A stretch of DNA of 64,000 nucleotides from Pedobacter cryoconitis (GCF_014200595.1 NZ_JACHCG010000003.1:283986-347985); one strand, 5' to 3'. Positions 38,246 through 46,611 are shown, counted from the first letter of the stretch. The notes: a model not told the origin generated them from the letters alone. Numbers and translations are program-made.

Positions 38246-38644
38246 TTATTTCCTTGACACCTCCTCTATCCTGAAAACCTTTACACCTTCAGGCATTTCC
38301 CACTGTAATTCTGCACCTTGCGGATAACCTAACATGGCCACACCAATCGGTGATAAAATTGATAAAGTGTTGTTTTTTCTTTTCGCCTGATCAGGCGCGA
38401 CAAGATGATAAGTAAATTCATTTCCGGAAACCAGCTCCTTCACTCTTACACAAGTATTTACAGTCACCACATCTTCCGGCAACTCCCTGTGTAATACCTG
38501 TCTGGCATACCGGAGTTCCAGTTCCAGCTTATCTTCATTGTATTTACTCAGTTTTCTTCTTCTGAGGTGACTTTTCAGCAAATCAAAAATGCCCCTGGAC
38601 AAAACGATCGGCCTGGTATCTATTTTTATTGAGGTAGTATTCAT
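38246..38644 (-). CDS. Rnk/GreA C-terminal-domain protein (transcription-elongation-factor-like)
   Basis: 132 residues from the ATG at 38644 (MNTTSIKIDTRPIVLSRG). The C-terminal half, VNTCVRVKELVSGNEFTYHL to LSILSPIGVAMLGYPQGAEL, is the GreA/GreB C-terminal (FKBP-like) domain. The N-terminal part is a short helical region (LRRRKLSKYNEDKLELELRY) as in Rnk, shorter than the GreA coiled coil. It probably binds near the RNA polymerase secondary channel. The frame is open back to 38761, but that stretch contains a terminator-like hairpin and would encode a poor N-terminus, so the inner ATG is preferred. Confidence 0.82.
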   Translation of the reverse strand: MNTTSIKIDTRPIVLSRGIFDLLKSHLRRRKLSKYNEDKLELELRYARQVLHRELPEDVVTVNTCVRVKELVSGNEFTYHLVAPDQAKRKNNTLSILSPIGVAMLGYPQGAELQWEMPEGVKVFRIEEVSRK

Positions 38645-38685
38645 ATAGGATAATAATGAGGTTATAAAAAATAAAAAGACAATTA

Positions 38686-38713
38686 GCCTCAGCCTGCTAT
38701 ACTCAGCTGAGGC
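38686..38713 (-). terminator. hairpin with T-rich tail upstream of the Rnk-like gene
   Basis: GCCTCAGC (38686-38693) pairs with GCTGAGGC (38706-38713) around a 12-base loop. On the minus strand the stem is followed by a T-rich run, so it resembles an intrinsic terminator. It could end the small-ORF transcript or act as a leader attenuator for the Rnk-like gene. Confidence 0.5.
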
Positions 38714-38908
38714 ATGCCACTCAAAGTCTTTATAACTCATTTTCAAGGAATGATTCATCATGTTTCAGGTTACCTTTTATTCCAATAGCAGTTATACCAG
38801 AACAAGCTATCGCTGTTATGTATTTCTGATAGAATAAAAAAATGATAAAATTGAATTTAAATCAGGTTTAGTTCCTGAACCCCATACCTTGAAAAAGGCT
38901 GGGGCCTG

Positions 38909-39118
38909 CTAAATAAAGTCCTTGCTGCTTTTAAGAAATGAATCACCCAAACGATATTGGATAAAAAGAAAACGGCAAAACATAGCCAGTGCAATCCGCA
39001 TTTGCAGGGCAAGTTGTTTAGGCGACATTTTGTTTAACCATTTAAAAGGATTCATTAATTCAAAGATAGCCCAAATGTCCGGATATAAAAAACGTTGAGA
39101 TTTACGCCCCAGCCTCAC
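38909..39118 (-). CDS. small hypothetical protein, 69 residues
   Basis: MRLGRKSQRFLYPDIWAIFE followed by a basic, weakly amphipathic stretch (MSPKQLALQMRIALAMFCRF). No family is recognised. Support comes from a TAACTTTG -7 box 22 bases upstream of the ATG at 39118 and from the terminator-like hairpin at 38686-38713 downstream. An inner ATG at 39055 would give 48 residues. It could be a small membrane-associated or nucleic-acid-binding protein, or not translated at all. Confidence 0.4.
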   Translation of the reverse strand: MRLGRKSQRFLYPDIWAIFELMNPFKWLNKMSPKQLALQMRIALAMFCRFLFIQYRLGDSFLKSSKDFI

Positions 39119-39140
39119 TATATTATCTTAAGGATTAAAA

Positions 39141-39148
39141 CAAAGTTA
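39141..39148 (-). promoter_or_regulatory. -7 promoter box TAACTTTG
   Basis: The minus strand reads TAACTTTG, 22 bases ahead of the small-ORF ATG at 39118. It is the same octamer as at 12231 and 48015. Confidence 0.4.
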
Positions 39149-39408
39149 ATGCGGCTAAAATCACTAACCCTTTTACCTCTTTAGTCAGTTATTAGTTTTT
39201 CCGGGCACTTAGTCACAAAAACGATACAAATAAGTCATTAATTCGTCCAATACAGCCTCTGACCACACATTTAACTAAATCCGTATAATTCTTAACTACG
39301 TAAGTAGGATAAGGTATTTCCGTTGGCCTTTATTTTGCAACATTTCATGTAACAAAAATTATTTTTTGATAAATATCATTTTCTTATCCCCGTTAAAATC
39401 TATAACAT

Positions 39409-39747
39409 ATGATTCAGAATATTGGAAAAAAGCTTAGAGCAATCCGCAATACGCATTGCATTAGCCAGAAAATCGTAGCCGATCAGTTGGGCATATCTGT
39501 TACAGCCTACTCTAAAATAGAGACTGGAATAACTGATGTTTCCTTCTATAAAGTTCAGCAAATAGCTGATATATACGGAGTTTCGATAATTGACATGCTT
39601 CGTATAGGAGAAAAAGATTCTCAAGACGAGCAGTATCCTGATGTAAAAAAACAACTGGATGAACTGAGTGAGCGCTATAACGATCAGCAGAAAAAAATCA
39701 TCCAATTGTATGAGATCATCAGGACCCAAAAATCTGCATCACTTTAA
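39409..39747 (+). CDS. XRE-family helix-turn-helix regulator
   Basis: 112 residues. A Cro/C1-type helix-turn-helix spans about 6-63 (IGKKLRAIRNTHCISQKIVA, LGISVTAYSKIETGITDVSF, VQQIADIYGVSIIDML). The C-terminal third (VKKQLDELSERYNDQQKKII) is a likely coiled coil for dimerisation. No catalytic or ligand domain is present. It stands alone on the plus strand; the ordered repeats at 40091-40146 are possible binding sites but are about 340 bases downstream of its stop. A plus-strand terminator lies at 39994-40019. Confidence 0.9.
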   Translation: MIQNIGKKLRAIRNTHCISQKIVADQLGISVTAYSKIETGITDVSFYKVQQIADIYGVSIIDMLRIGEKDSQDEQYPDVKKQLDELSERYNDQQKKIIQLYEIIRTQKSASL

Positions 39748-39887
39748 AGCAACACGATAAACTAGTTTCTAGCCAACTCTCCATACAGCGTGTAAGGGGA
39801 AAGAAATGCTCAATAAGGGAATTATTTTCCCCATACCCAAAATAAATCCCCACTTTGTGTCGCTTAAAGTAAAGCGGTAAATAAAAA

Positions 39888-39919
39888 AAGCTTCCCTTCT
39901 GAATCAAGAAGAGAAGCTT
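39888..39919 (-). terminator. terminator-like hairpin
   Basis: AAGCTTCCCTTCT (39888-39900) pairs with AGAAGAGAAGCTT (39907-39919) with one mismatch and a 6-base loop. A run of A on its left gives a U-tract for minus-strand transcripts. No minus-strand gene is seen just before it. Confidence 0.45.
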
Positions 39920-39985
39920 AGCTATTTGCCTTTTAGCTAACACTCCAATCTACTGAAAATCACAGCCAGTTTATTCCTGCCGGCT

Positions 39986-40083
39986 CTATTTCAGCAGCGG
40001 TTAACGCTGCCTTTTTTTTCGGAAATTCAATACTAAAACGAACAAAGAATTTCTTTTTGCGGCCTATTTCAGCTCGTGTTAAC
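39986..40083. repeat. gapped direct repeat CTATTTCAGC-N4-GTTAAC
   Basis: Two copies at 39986-40005 and 40064-40083 match in 16 fixed positions, differ in the central four bases, and start 78 bases apart. The left copy overlaps the stem of the plus-strand terminator. Confidence 0.5.
39994..40019 (+). terminator. intrinsic terminator after the XRE gene
   Basis: GCAGCG (39994-39999) and CGCTGC (40005-40010) form a short G+C stem, followed by C and eight T. It is a good plus-strand terminator, although 247 bases past the XRE stop. Confidence 0.65.
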
Positions 40084-40090
40084 TAAAGTA

Positions 40091-40146
40091 TGAGTACACC
40101 ATGAGTCCACGTTGAGTCCACCTTTTCCTGTAAATACGTGGACTCA
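40091..40146. repeat. phased TGAGTMCAC direct repeats plus one inverted copy
   Basis: TGAGTACAC at 40091, TGAGTCCAC at 40102 and TGAGTCCAC at 40113 start exactly 11 bases apart. GTGGACTCA at 40138-40146 is the exact inverted copy, and TGAGTCCACG / CGTGGACTCA form a perfect 10-base inverted repeat (40102-40111, 40137-40146). This resembles an array of protein-binding sites on one face of the helix. Confidence 0.6.
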
Positions 40147-40234
40147 CTATGGATACACGCTGTAATTGAGATGGATTCATATAGAAGTCACCCAGAAGCT
40201 GACCAGTTCCACGTCATTAGAAAACCCTGACCAC

Positions 40235-40303
40235 AAAAAAAGCCATGTTGTTTTCCAGCACTTAACTCCCCGTTCAGGAGATTAAGCAAGGAAACAACAT
40301 GGC
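40235..40303 (-). terminator. strong intrinsic terminator of the glycerophosphodiesterase gene
   Basis: GCCATGTTGTTTTCC (40242-40256) pairs with GGAAACAACATGGC (40290-40303) with one bulged base; the loop has an inner CTTAACTCC/GGAGATTAAG stem. On the minus strand the stem is followed by seven T (40241-40235). It lies 30 bases after the gene's stop. Confidence 0.85.
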
Positions 40304-40333
40304 CGTTTTCAGGATACTATTTTACCGGATAAT

Positions 40334-41224
40334 TTATTTCTGGTAACTTCCAAACAGAGAAACAGCTAAATCCGGATAATCTGAGATAATTCCATCCACA
40401 TTCAGTTCCGCCATTTTCTTCAAAGACAACTCATCATTTACAGTCCAGGGTAATACCTTCATACCTAACGTGTGAGCATCTTTCACAAATCCGGAATCTA
40501 CCATCAGGTAATATGGACTTATTGTACCAGGCGTAAAGCCAAGCTTGCTCAGGTTAACTTTAAAGCTGTCTTTGTTCGCTATCAGATAAGAAAGCTTTTG
40601 TTTTGGATATTGCTGGTGTAATACGACCAGAGGCCTGGTATCAAATGATTGTATAGTAACCTTTTTAGTTATGCCTTTGGCTTTAAGCACATCCATTACC
40701 AATTTGACAAAAACTTCAGGCGCAGGGTGTTCCGTAACATCACCTTCAGCCGAACTTTTAATCTCAATATTATAAGCAACCGGTTTCAAATGTTTAGCCT
40801 TAATATAAGTCTCCACACTATCGATCAATATCGCCAACAAAGGCTTCACCGTTTTCAACTTCTGCTGTTTCGGAAAAGCAACATTGACCTTTGTTCCGCC
40901 ATCATAGCGCTGAATAAGCGTATAAGGCATTTTATATAACAATAATGATTTCTCTTCTGCTTTGGTAATTGCTGTACCGTCAGGCTTCAGCATAAAATCG
41001 GCAGACATGTACAGATCGTGAGAAACAACCACCTGGTTATCCTCAGAGATCACACAATCCAGTTCCAGTGTCCTTACCCCAAGATCTACCGCATGCAGCA
41101 TGGCCGCAATAGAGTTTTCAGGCATGATCCCTCTTCCGCCACGATGGCCTTGTACTTCAATTTTTTGTTGGGCAATTGCGGTCGATAAACCAAAGCAACC
41201 AGCGATTAAAAACAAATATTTCAT
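40334..41224 (-). CDS. secreted glycerophosphodiester phosphodiesterase
   Basis: 296 residues from the ATG at 41224 (MKYLFLIAGCFGLSTAIAQQ), which gives a clean signal peptide; the longer frame from 41305 runs inside the receptor gene. The GDPD active site is visible: VQGHRGGRGIMPENS, the metal-binding ELDCVISED, and VVVSHD with the second catalytic His. The C-terminus has LPWTVND and DGIISDYPD, the usual last blocks. It should hydrolyse glycerophosphodiesters in the periplasm or at the surface to glycerol 3-phosphate and alcohols. It starts 10 bases after the TonB receptor stop, which suggests that receptor imports a phosphodiester or its product. Confidence 0.93.
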   Translation of the reverse strand: MKYLFLIAGCFGLSTAIAQQKIEVQGHRGGRGIMPENSIAAMLHAVDLGVRTLELDCVISEDNQVVVSHDLYMSADFMLKPDGTAITKAEEKSLLLYKMPYTLIQRYDGGTKVNVAFPKQQKLKTVKPLLAILIDSVETYIKAKHLKPVAYNIEIKSSAEGDVTEHPAPEVFVKLVMDVLKAKGITKKVTIQSFDTRPLVVLHQQYPKQKLSYLIANKDSFKVNLSKLGFTPGTISPYYLMVDSGFVKDAHTLGMKVLPWTVNDELSLKKMAELNVDGIISDYPDLAVSLFGSYQK

Positions 41225-41234
41225 ATAACGATAA

Positions 41235-44200
41235 TTAAAAACTGTAACGAAGTCCAATCTGACATTGATAAGGATTACCTGAAGGCTTAACCACACCAGC
41301 ACCATTCACTCTGTAAACAAAATTATTAGTTGTTTTATCAAAACCATCAACAGCAGGTGTAGTCCCATTTTTAGGAATACCAAGCGAGTACAAAGCCTGT
41401 GTACCCAACGATTCGTTCACACCCCATTTCTTGTTCAACAAGTTGGCTACGTTGAAAATATCACCAGATAACTCTAAAGTATGTGTTTTATACAATTTAA
41501 ACTTCTTGGTTATCCTTAAATCAAAGATGCCATAAAAACTGTTGATCCCGCCATTTCTTTCCGCCATTTGTCCGGAGTATTTCAGGATATAATCTTTCAC
41601 ACTCTGACTTGCATTTGGATTATCTAAAACGGCCTGCAAACCAGCGCGGACATTCTGAGCAACTGCCGGATTGTTCCTGTCGAAGATGAAAGCCAGGTCA
41701 TTACTTCCAACAAAGTCACCATTTGTGTTACCACCCGACAATAATGTATAACGTGTACCACCAATACCAGAATAACGAAGTCCAACACCAATCCCATGAA
41801 AAGTTGGTAAAGTTCCATACACTACAATTTTATGGCGGAACTGATTATCAGAAGCAGTCATTTTGCTTAAATCACGCGGATCATCTTTGACCGGCAAAGA
41901 TAAAGTTGCACTATTGGCTACGTTACCATTGTAAGAAGTATTATCTCTGGCATCATTCCAGGTATAACTGAATGAAATTGCCCCATCCTTAAAGTACTGG
42001 TAGCTACCATCAAGTACTACGGCAAACTGATTGACCTTACCCTTACTGTTTAATTCCAGCACACGGCCTAACTTATCACTGATACGGCCTTGCTGCCAGT
42101 CAGGAGAACTATTCTGAATGGTTCCTGCTGGTACATAAACACCGCGGTTACCTTCATTTGATAAACGGAAATAAGGATCAGCAACCATATTGCGGTCTAC
42201 ATACATATAATTGTGCCTTCCTAAAGTCATATAACCAGTAATACCCACTTTTAAACGGTCAGTAATAAAGCGGCTATAAGATACATTGGCCTTATAAACT
42301 ACCGGGACCTGCGCATCATTTGCATTCGCGTTGATCGTCATTAATTTATTCACACCAGGCAGGCCAAAAAGATCCTGTCCAGGCGCACTGCCAGGGTTTG
42401 CGCGGTAACCAGGGAAATCCGGTCTCGGTACACTTGCCCCTCTTACATCGATCGAAGCCAGGTGATTTCCATCAAACACCATATTATTGATCGTTGCATA
42501 ATTGTTAATATCTGAAGCGAAAATACCCGCACCAAAACGAATAAAATCCTGATGCTTATCATTCACATCCCAGTTAAACTGCACACGTGGCTGAATCTGA
42601 AGCGTAGAAAGTGAATTATCAGTTCTTAAACCCAGTTCATCAAATACCAGCTGATTAAATTCTCCTTTAGGGTAGCTGCTGTAATCCAGACGTAAACCTG
42701 CAACCATATCCAGTCCTAAAGCAAGCTTCGTTTGCATCTGACCATAAATTGCAGAATTATAAATTCCTTGTTTTACACTCGGATCAGCTAATAAAGGTAC
42801 TTCCCTGGTATAACGGTAAGGAGTTCTGGATTCAAAATTGTCCAATGCAGAAGTCCCTGTCTTAGCGTCTTCTCTAAAATAGAAACGTCCGTTCAATTCA
42901 CTTCCATAAGTTGAATGCGCGTTGGTGTACATGAAGTCAACTCCAAAAGTATATTTGATCTTATCAGTATTGTAATAAAGGTTATCAACTAATTGGTATA
43001 CATTATTCGTAAAACCTTCCTGGGCAAAACGGTGGCCACCCAACTGGATATCAGTTGACAGGGTACCTGAACCGATTGAAGAAGCAACGCCTTCCACAAC
43101 TGCACGGGGAATATTTGCAGCAGGCAGCTGATTGCCCGGACCACTTAACTGGTAAGTATATAAATGCTGTGCTTTTAATTCGTTGGTCAATCTTGGACTG
43201 ATCGAAGTACGCAGGGAAGCCAGGAAACTATTATCAACATTCTTATCATTACCATAAGATTCGTATAAATTGATAGCAGTATTATCCTCTAATCCCTGTG
43301 GATTTCTGCTGTTCGTATAATTATCACGGACCGTTAACAGGTTTTTCTCATTGATCTGCCAGTCGATACGTGCAAATGCAGCATCAGATCCGCGTTTTTT
43401 ATTGAAAGAACCGAACTGAGGCGTATTTGCCACGCCGTATAACCTGCGTGAGATATCAACAAAACGATCCAGTGTAGGCTGATTGATTTTCAATCTTGTT
43501 TCATCTGCCGGAGACAGGATATTGGCAATTTGTAAGGGGCGCGAATCTTTTTCATGATCCCAAACCATAAAGAAGTGTAACTTATCTTTAATAATCGGAC
43601 CGCTCAGAGAGAAACCATATTGATAAGTAGAGAAATCTGATTTACGTTTGTTTCCATTGATATCATAAGGGCTGGATAACCAGTCTGCACGTCCATAAGT
43701 AAATGCACTACCGCTTAATGTATTCGTTCCTGATTTGGTTACTGCGCTGATTGCTCCACCACCACTTCTTCCCTGAGTTACATCATACTGGTTGGTTACG
43801 ACCTTAAATTCACGTACTGCTTCAATCGAAATCGAATAAGGCGCACCGCTTCTGCTGGTTGTTGAACCTGCTGAAGTTGGATTTTTAGCCGTCATCCCAT
43901 CAATGGTAAAACCTGTAGATGAACCCAGCTGACCGGAAATGTTTGTGCCTTTACTTAATGGAGAAAGATCAGTCAGGGAGGCAAAATTACGCCCGTTTAC
44001 CGGAAGCCTCGTAATATCCCTGGCCGAAATCGTCGTTGCTGCACCTAAGGTTTCAGTCTTGTTTTTCATTCCCGAACCAACGATCTCTACTACAGAAAGA
44101 TTATTTACAGCATCCTGCATTAAAATATCAATTCTTAAAGCATCTCCCTGATTCAGAGAGTAGCCAGTTTTCTTTTGTTCACCAAATCCGATATAAGTAG

Positions 44201-44450
44201 CGGTAACCGTATAAGGTGTGCCAAGAGGAAGTTCTTTAAAAGTATATTCGCCTTTAGCGTTGGTTGTTGTTCTGGTGGTAAAACCTGTAGACTCATTCCT
44301 TACTTGCACGGATGCACCAGGAATAGTTTTTTTAAGGTCATCGGTTATAATTCCGGAAATAGATGCCTGAGTAGTTTGTGCTGCTAATTCGTTTTTATAA
44401 AAACAACAAAATAACAGCAAGAGCACTGTGCAGAGTAAATTTTTCATCAT
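41235..44450 (-). CDS. TonB-dependent receptor with carboxypeptidase-like N-terminal domain (Oar-like)
   Basis: 1071 residues with a signal peptide (ending ELAAQ). A carboxypeptidase-regulatory-like beta-sandwich spans about 28-115 (ISGIITDDLKKTIPGASVQV, KGEYTFKELPLGTPYTVTAT). The plug follows from about 118 to 235 (ITRLPVNGRNFASLTDLSPL, QGRSGGGAISAVTKSGTN), then a long 22-strand-type barrel ending YQCQIGLRYSF. The pattern matches Oar-like receptors rather than SusC, and no SusD gene is adjacent. The next gene encodes a glycerophosphodiesterase. A -7 box lies 23 bases upstream. Confidence 0.93.
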   Translation of the reverse strand: MMKNLLCTVLLLLFCCFYKNELAAQTTQASISGIITDDLKKTIPGASVQVRNESTGFTTRTTTNAKGEYTFKELPLGTPYTVTATYIGFGEQKKTGYSLNQGDALRIDILMQDAVNNLSVVEIVGSGMKNKTETLGAATTISARDITRLPVNGRNFASLTDLSPLSKGTNISGQLGSSTGFTIDGMTAKNPTSAGSTTSRSGAPYSISIEAVREFKVVTNQYDVTQGRSGGGAISAVTKSGTNTLSGSAFTYGRADWLSSPYDINGNKRKSDFSTYQYGFSLSGPIIKDKLHFFMVWDHEKDSRPLQIANILSPADETRLKINQPTLDRFVDISRRLYGVANTPQFGSFNKKRGSDAAFARIDWQINEKNLLTVRDNYTNSRNPQGLEDNTAINLYESYGNDKNVDNSFLASLRTSISPRLTNELKAQHLYTYQLSGPGNQLPAANIPRAVVEGVASSIGSGTLSTDIQLGGHRFAQEGFTNNVYQLVDNLYYNTDKIKYTFGVDFMYTNAHSTYGSELNGRFYFREDAKTGTSALDNFESRTPYRYTREVPLLADPSVKQGIYNSAIYGQMQTKLALGLDMVAGLRLDYSSYPKGEFNQLVFDELGLRTDNSLSTLQIQPRVQFNWDVNDKHQDFIRFGAGIFASDINNYATINNMVFDGNHLASIDVRGASVPRPDFPGYRANPGSAPGQDLFGLPGVNKLMTINANANDAQVPVVYKANVSYSRFITDRLKVGITGYMTLGRHNYMYVDRNMVADPYFRLSNEGNRGVYVPAGTIQNSSPDWQQGRISDKLGRVLELNSKGKVNQFAVVLDGSYQYFKDGAISFSYTWNDARDNTSYNGNVANSATLSLPVKDDPRDLSKMTASDNQFRHKIVVYGTLPTFHGIGVGLRYSGIGGTRYTLLSGGNTNGDFVGSNDLAFIFDRNNPAVAQNVRAGLQAVLDNPNASQSVKDYILKYSGQMAERNGGINSFYGIFDLRITKKFKLYKTHTLELSGDIFNVANLLNKKWGVNESLGTQALYSLGIPKNGTTPAVDGFDKTTNNFVYRVNGAGVVKPSGNPYQCQIGLRYSF

Positions 44451-44473
44451 GTGATTTGAACTTATTTTTTCGG

Positions 44474-44481
44474 CAAATTTA
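44474..44481 (-). promoter_or_regulatory. -7 promoter box TAAATTTG
   Basis: The minus strand reads TAAATTTG, 23 bases ahead of the receptor ATG at 44450, fitting a promoter for the receptor and phosphodiesterase operon. Confidence 0.5.
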
Positions 44482-44569
44482 AATGCCCTTATATTAGCAC
44501 CAGAATATGTCTGTATTAAGAAATCACACCATTAGTTAATAAAAATCAACAAAAAAGCGAATTAAAACC

Positions 44570-44608
44570 AGCCCCTTTAAACAGCACAACCCCAAAAAAT
44601 GGGGCTGT
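44570..44608 (-). terminator. terminator-like hairpin after the CxxCxCG barrel gene
   Basis: GGGGCTGT at 44601-44608 can pair with CCCC at 44590-44593 (seven-base A/T loop, imperfect lower stem) or with AGCCCC at 44570-44575. It lies 32 bases after the stop at 44641. Two competing stems make the exact structure uncertain. Confidence 0.45.
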
Positions 44609-44640
44609 ACTGTAATGAATCAATAAATACACCGTCTTTC

Positions 44641-45561
44641 TTAAAAAGCAACCGAAGTATGCACCATCAGCCGGTTCCCTGCACGCACGCTTCCTGCTGC
44701 CAGCTGCTGCGAAGCAACAGCCTGATAGTTCACACCAAAAGAAAATCTTTTGAGGTTAGCTTCCAAACCCGTTAAAATAGCCAGAGAATAACCACCAGAC
44801 ACATCTACCGCAAACCTCTTATTTTCTATATCCTTCGCTGAAGTTTCATAAAGCACACCAGCATTGGGCGCAACAGTCAACATTTTCGCGACCCTGATTT
44901 TATAATAAGCCAGTACATTGGTAGTGAGCTTATTTCCATAACGGTACTCATATTTGCTGGCGGTATTGATTTTGTAATTGGTATTTACATTTACCCCGAA
45001 ATCCATTAGCCGGACATCGTAAGTTGCATTCAACGTAAAATCTGTACTGGCTGTCCCTAACTGGAAATTATTAGGGGACTCCGTCAGCACATCTCTGTCA
45101 CGGGGCTCATATTTGCCACTGGGCACCTTTACCCCGGCGCCAACCCATAACGACTGCACGAGCAATTGATCATTTACCGTGTTTCTGTTATTGAAAACAT
45201 TGTAATAACCCATCAGGGCGATATCACCCAGGCCACTCTTCTGCCCTTTGGTTTCCACGCTGCTGCGTTCATTGAAATTATAAGGAACAAAATAAAGGAT
45301 ACGGAATTTGCTACCCAGGTTCCAGCCTCCCCAAAGCTCTGCCGACTGATAAGTTTCATTCGTAGTCAGGTAACTGGTTTTACCTCCGGGCCCCAGATGG
45401 GTCCTCAAAATTTTATGTTGATACCGCAAGCCAATAAAACGTTTGTTGAATTCAGGTAAAAGCCCCAGATAATAACTTCCTACACCACAACCACAAATAT
45501 CACAGGCAAAAGCACTGAAGCCACAAAGGCTTATAAAAAGTATTAAGATATATTTTTTCAT
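44641..45561 (-). CDS. outer-membrane protein with N-terminal CxxCxCG motif, linked to MbnP/MbnH
   Basis: 306 residues. A signal peptide (1-19) ends just before CDICGCGVGSYYLGLLP, so the mature protein begins with three closely spaced cysteines (CxxCxC), which could bind a metal or be oxidised. The rest alternates short beta strands (FIGLRYQHKILRTH, LWVGAGVKVPSGKYEPRD) and ends RLMVHTSVAF, typical of a barrel. It starts two bases after the peroxidase stop, so it is in the same operon as the MbnP- and MbnH-like genes. Role inferred: outer-membrane passage or handling of copper. Confidence 0.8.
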   Translation of the reverse strand: MKKYILILFISLCGFSAFACDICGCGVGSYYLGLLPEFNKRFIGLRYQHKILRTHLGPGGKTSYLTTNETYQSAELWGGWNLGSKFRILYFVPYNFNERSSVETKGQKSGLGDIALMGYYNVFNNRNTVNDQLLVQSLWVGAGVKVPSGKYEPRDRDVLTESPNNFQLGTASTDFTLNATYDVRLMDFGVNVNTNYKINTASKYEYRYGNKLTTNVLAYYKIRVAKMLTVAPNAGVLYETSAKDIENKRFAVDVSGGYSLAILTGLEANLKRFSFGVNYQAVASQQLAAGSVRAGNRLMVHTSVAF

Positions 45562-45563
45562 CG

Positions 45564-46607
45564 TTATTGTTCTGCCAGATCTTTCCGGGTTACGAAATCC
45601 TTATCATCCAGCGTTTTTAAAAAAGTAAGTAATTTGAGTTTATCGTCTGTAGTTAAAGAGAGCCCCAGCTTGCCGTTCTGTTGCAGCAAAGGATCAAGAT
45701 TCGGCGTTGCCTGTACCTCCTCTGCATAATGTGTAAGCACACCGCTTAGTGTCAGAAACCTGCCATCATGCATGTAAGGAGCCGTATAACCCAGATTTCT
45801 CAAGCTTGGTACTTTAAACTTATACTCATCTTCAGGATTAAGTGTAGCCATAGCGCGTCCCTGATCATTATTAGGGCCGGCTGCCAAACCATTGTTACGG
45901 AAAGATCCGTCGGTGAACAAAGGCTCACTGTGACAACTGCTGCATTTATCCTTAAAAATGACATACCCTGCCTGTTCATCAGGCGTAAAAGTCTGTCCCT
46001 CCTCTTTACGCATCACCTTATCGTATTTCGAATTTGCGCTGACACACATCACCATAAACTGAGACAACGCTTTCATCATCCGCGCATTGGTAATTTCATC
46101 TGTCCCAAAAGCCCGGTTAAACAACGTCACATATTTTGGCATCTGCTTTAATTTCAACAGTACATTTTCGATCTTTTCATCCATCTCTACCGGATTGGTA
46201 ATCGGGCTGATGGGCTGCAAATCCAGATCGAAAATACCGCCATCCCACATGAAAGTTTTACTCCAGGCCAGGTTCATGATCGGCGGAGAGTTGCGGCTGC
46301 CTAAGCGGTCATCAATTCCATGGCTTACATCATGCCCGTGCTGCGTAAACCCAGAAGTCTGAATATGACAGGAACCACAGGAAATTGTGTTATCCCTTGA
46401 TAAACGGGGCTCATAAAACAAAGCTCTGCCCAGTAAAAAACCAGCTTCGGTCAATTTATTGTTTTCCAGCTTATAAACAGGCTCAGGAAATTTGGACGGC
46501 TTTTGAAAACCCAGAAAGGTAGTGACTGCCTCCTGGATATTTGTTTCCTTTTTACATGCATAAATAAACAGGCTAAAAACCAGCAGAATAAGATATAATG
46601 TTTTCAT
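45564..46607 (-). CDS. diheme cytochrome c peroxidase / MauG-like (MbnH-type)
   Basis: 347 residues from the ATG at 46607 (MKTLYLILLVFSLFIYACKK), a lipoprotein-like signal with a possible acylated Cys; the longer frame from 46664 runs into the MbnP gene. Two heme c sites are visible: CGSCH at about 77-81 and CSSCH at about 222-226. FTQHGHDVSHG and PSLRNLGYTAPYMHDGRF are typical bacterial CcP/MauG blocks. Next to an MbnP-like gene it is best read as MbnH, which in methanotrophs oxidises a Trp of MbnP to kynurenine to create a copper site. It starts 4 bases after the MbnP stop. Confidence 0.9.
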   Translation of the reverse strand: MKTLYLILLVFSLFIYACKKETNIQEAVTTFLGFQKPSKFPEPVYKLENNKLTEAGFLLGRALFYEPRLSRDNTISCGSCHIQTSGFTQHGHDVSHGIDDRLGSRNSPPIMNLAWSKTFMWDGGIFDLDLQPISPITNPVEMDEKIENVLLKLKQMPKYVTLFNRAFGTDEITNARMMKALSQFMVMCVSANSKYDKVMRKEEGQTFTPDEQAGYVIFKDKCSSCHSEPLFTDGSFRNNGLAAGPNNDQGRAMATLNPEDEYKFKVPSLRNLGYTAPYMHDGRFLTLSGVLTHYAEEVQATPNLDPLLQQNGKLGLSLTTDDKLKLLTFLKTLDDKDFVTRKDLAEQ

Positions 46608-46611
46608 TTTC

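Larger units (their letters stand above)
39748..40333. other. 586-base gene-free region with terminators and ordered short repeats
   Basis: No credible protein gene is seen on either strand. It holds three hairpins (39888-39919, 39994-40019, 40242-40303), the gapped direct repeat CTATTTCAGC-N4-GTTAAC at 39986-40005 and 40064-40083, and a phased TGAGTMCAC repeat array at 40091-40146. Some of this may be the remnant of a lost gene or element. Confidence 0.6.

Noticed and set aside
38645..38761. N-terminal extension of the Rnk/GreA-like protein
   Set aside because: It spans a terminator-like hairpin, adds a hydrophobic stretch untypical of the family, and the family-like N-terminus starts at the ATG at 38644.
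39719..39943. 74-codon minus-strand frame after the XRE gene
   Set aside because: It runs through a hairpin, has no domain and no promoter box, and its translation looks random.
39748..40333. Integrated mobile element with att sites
   Set aside because: Repeats are present, but there is no integrase, transposase or tRNA gene nearby, and the copies are only 78 bases apart.
45768..46151. 127-codon plus-strand frame inside the diheme peroxidase gene
   Set aside because: It is antisense to conserved CxxCH-containing sequence and encodes no recognisable protein.
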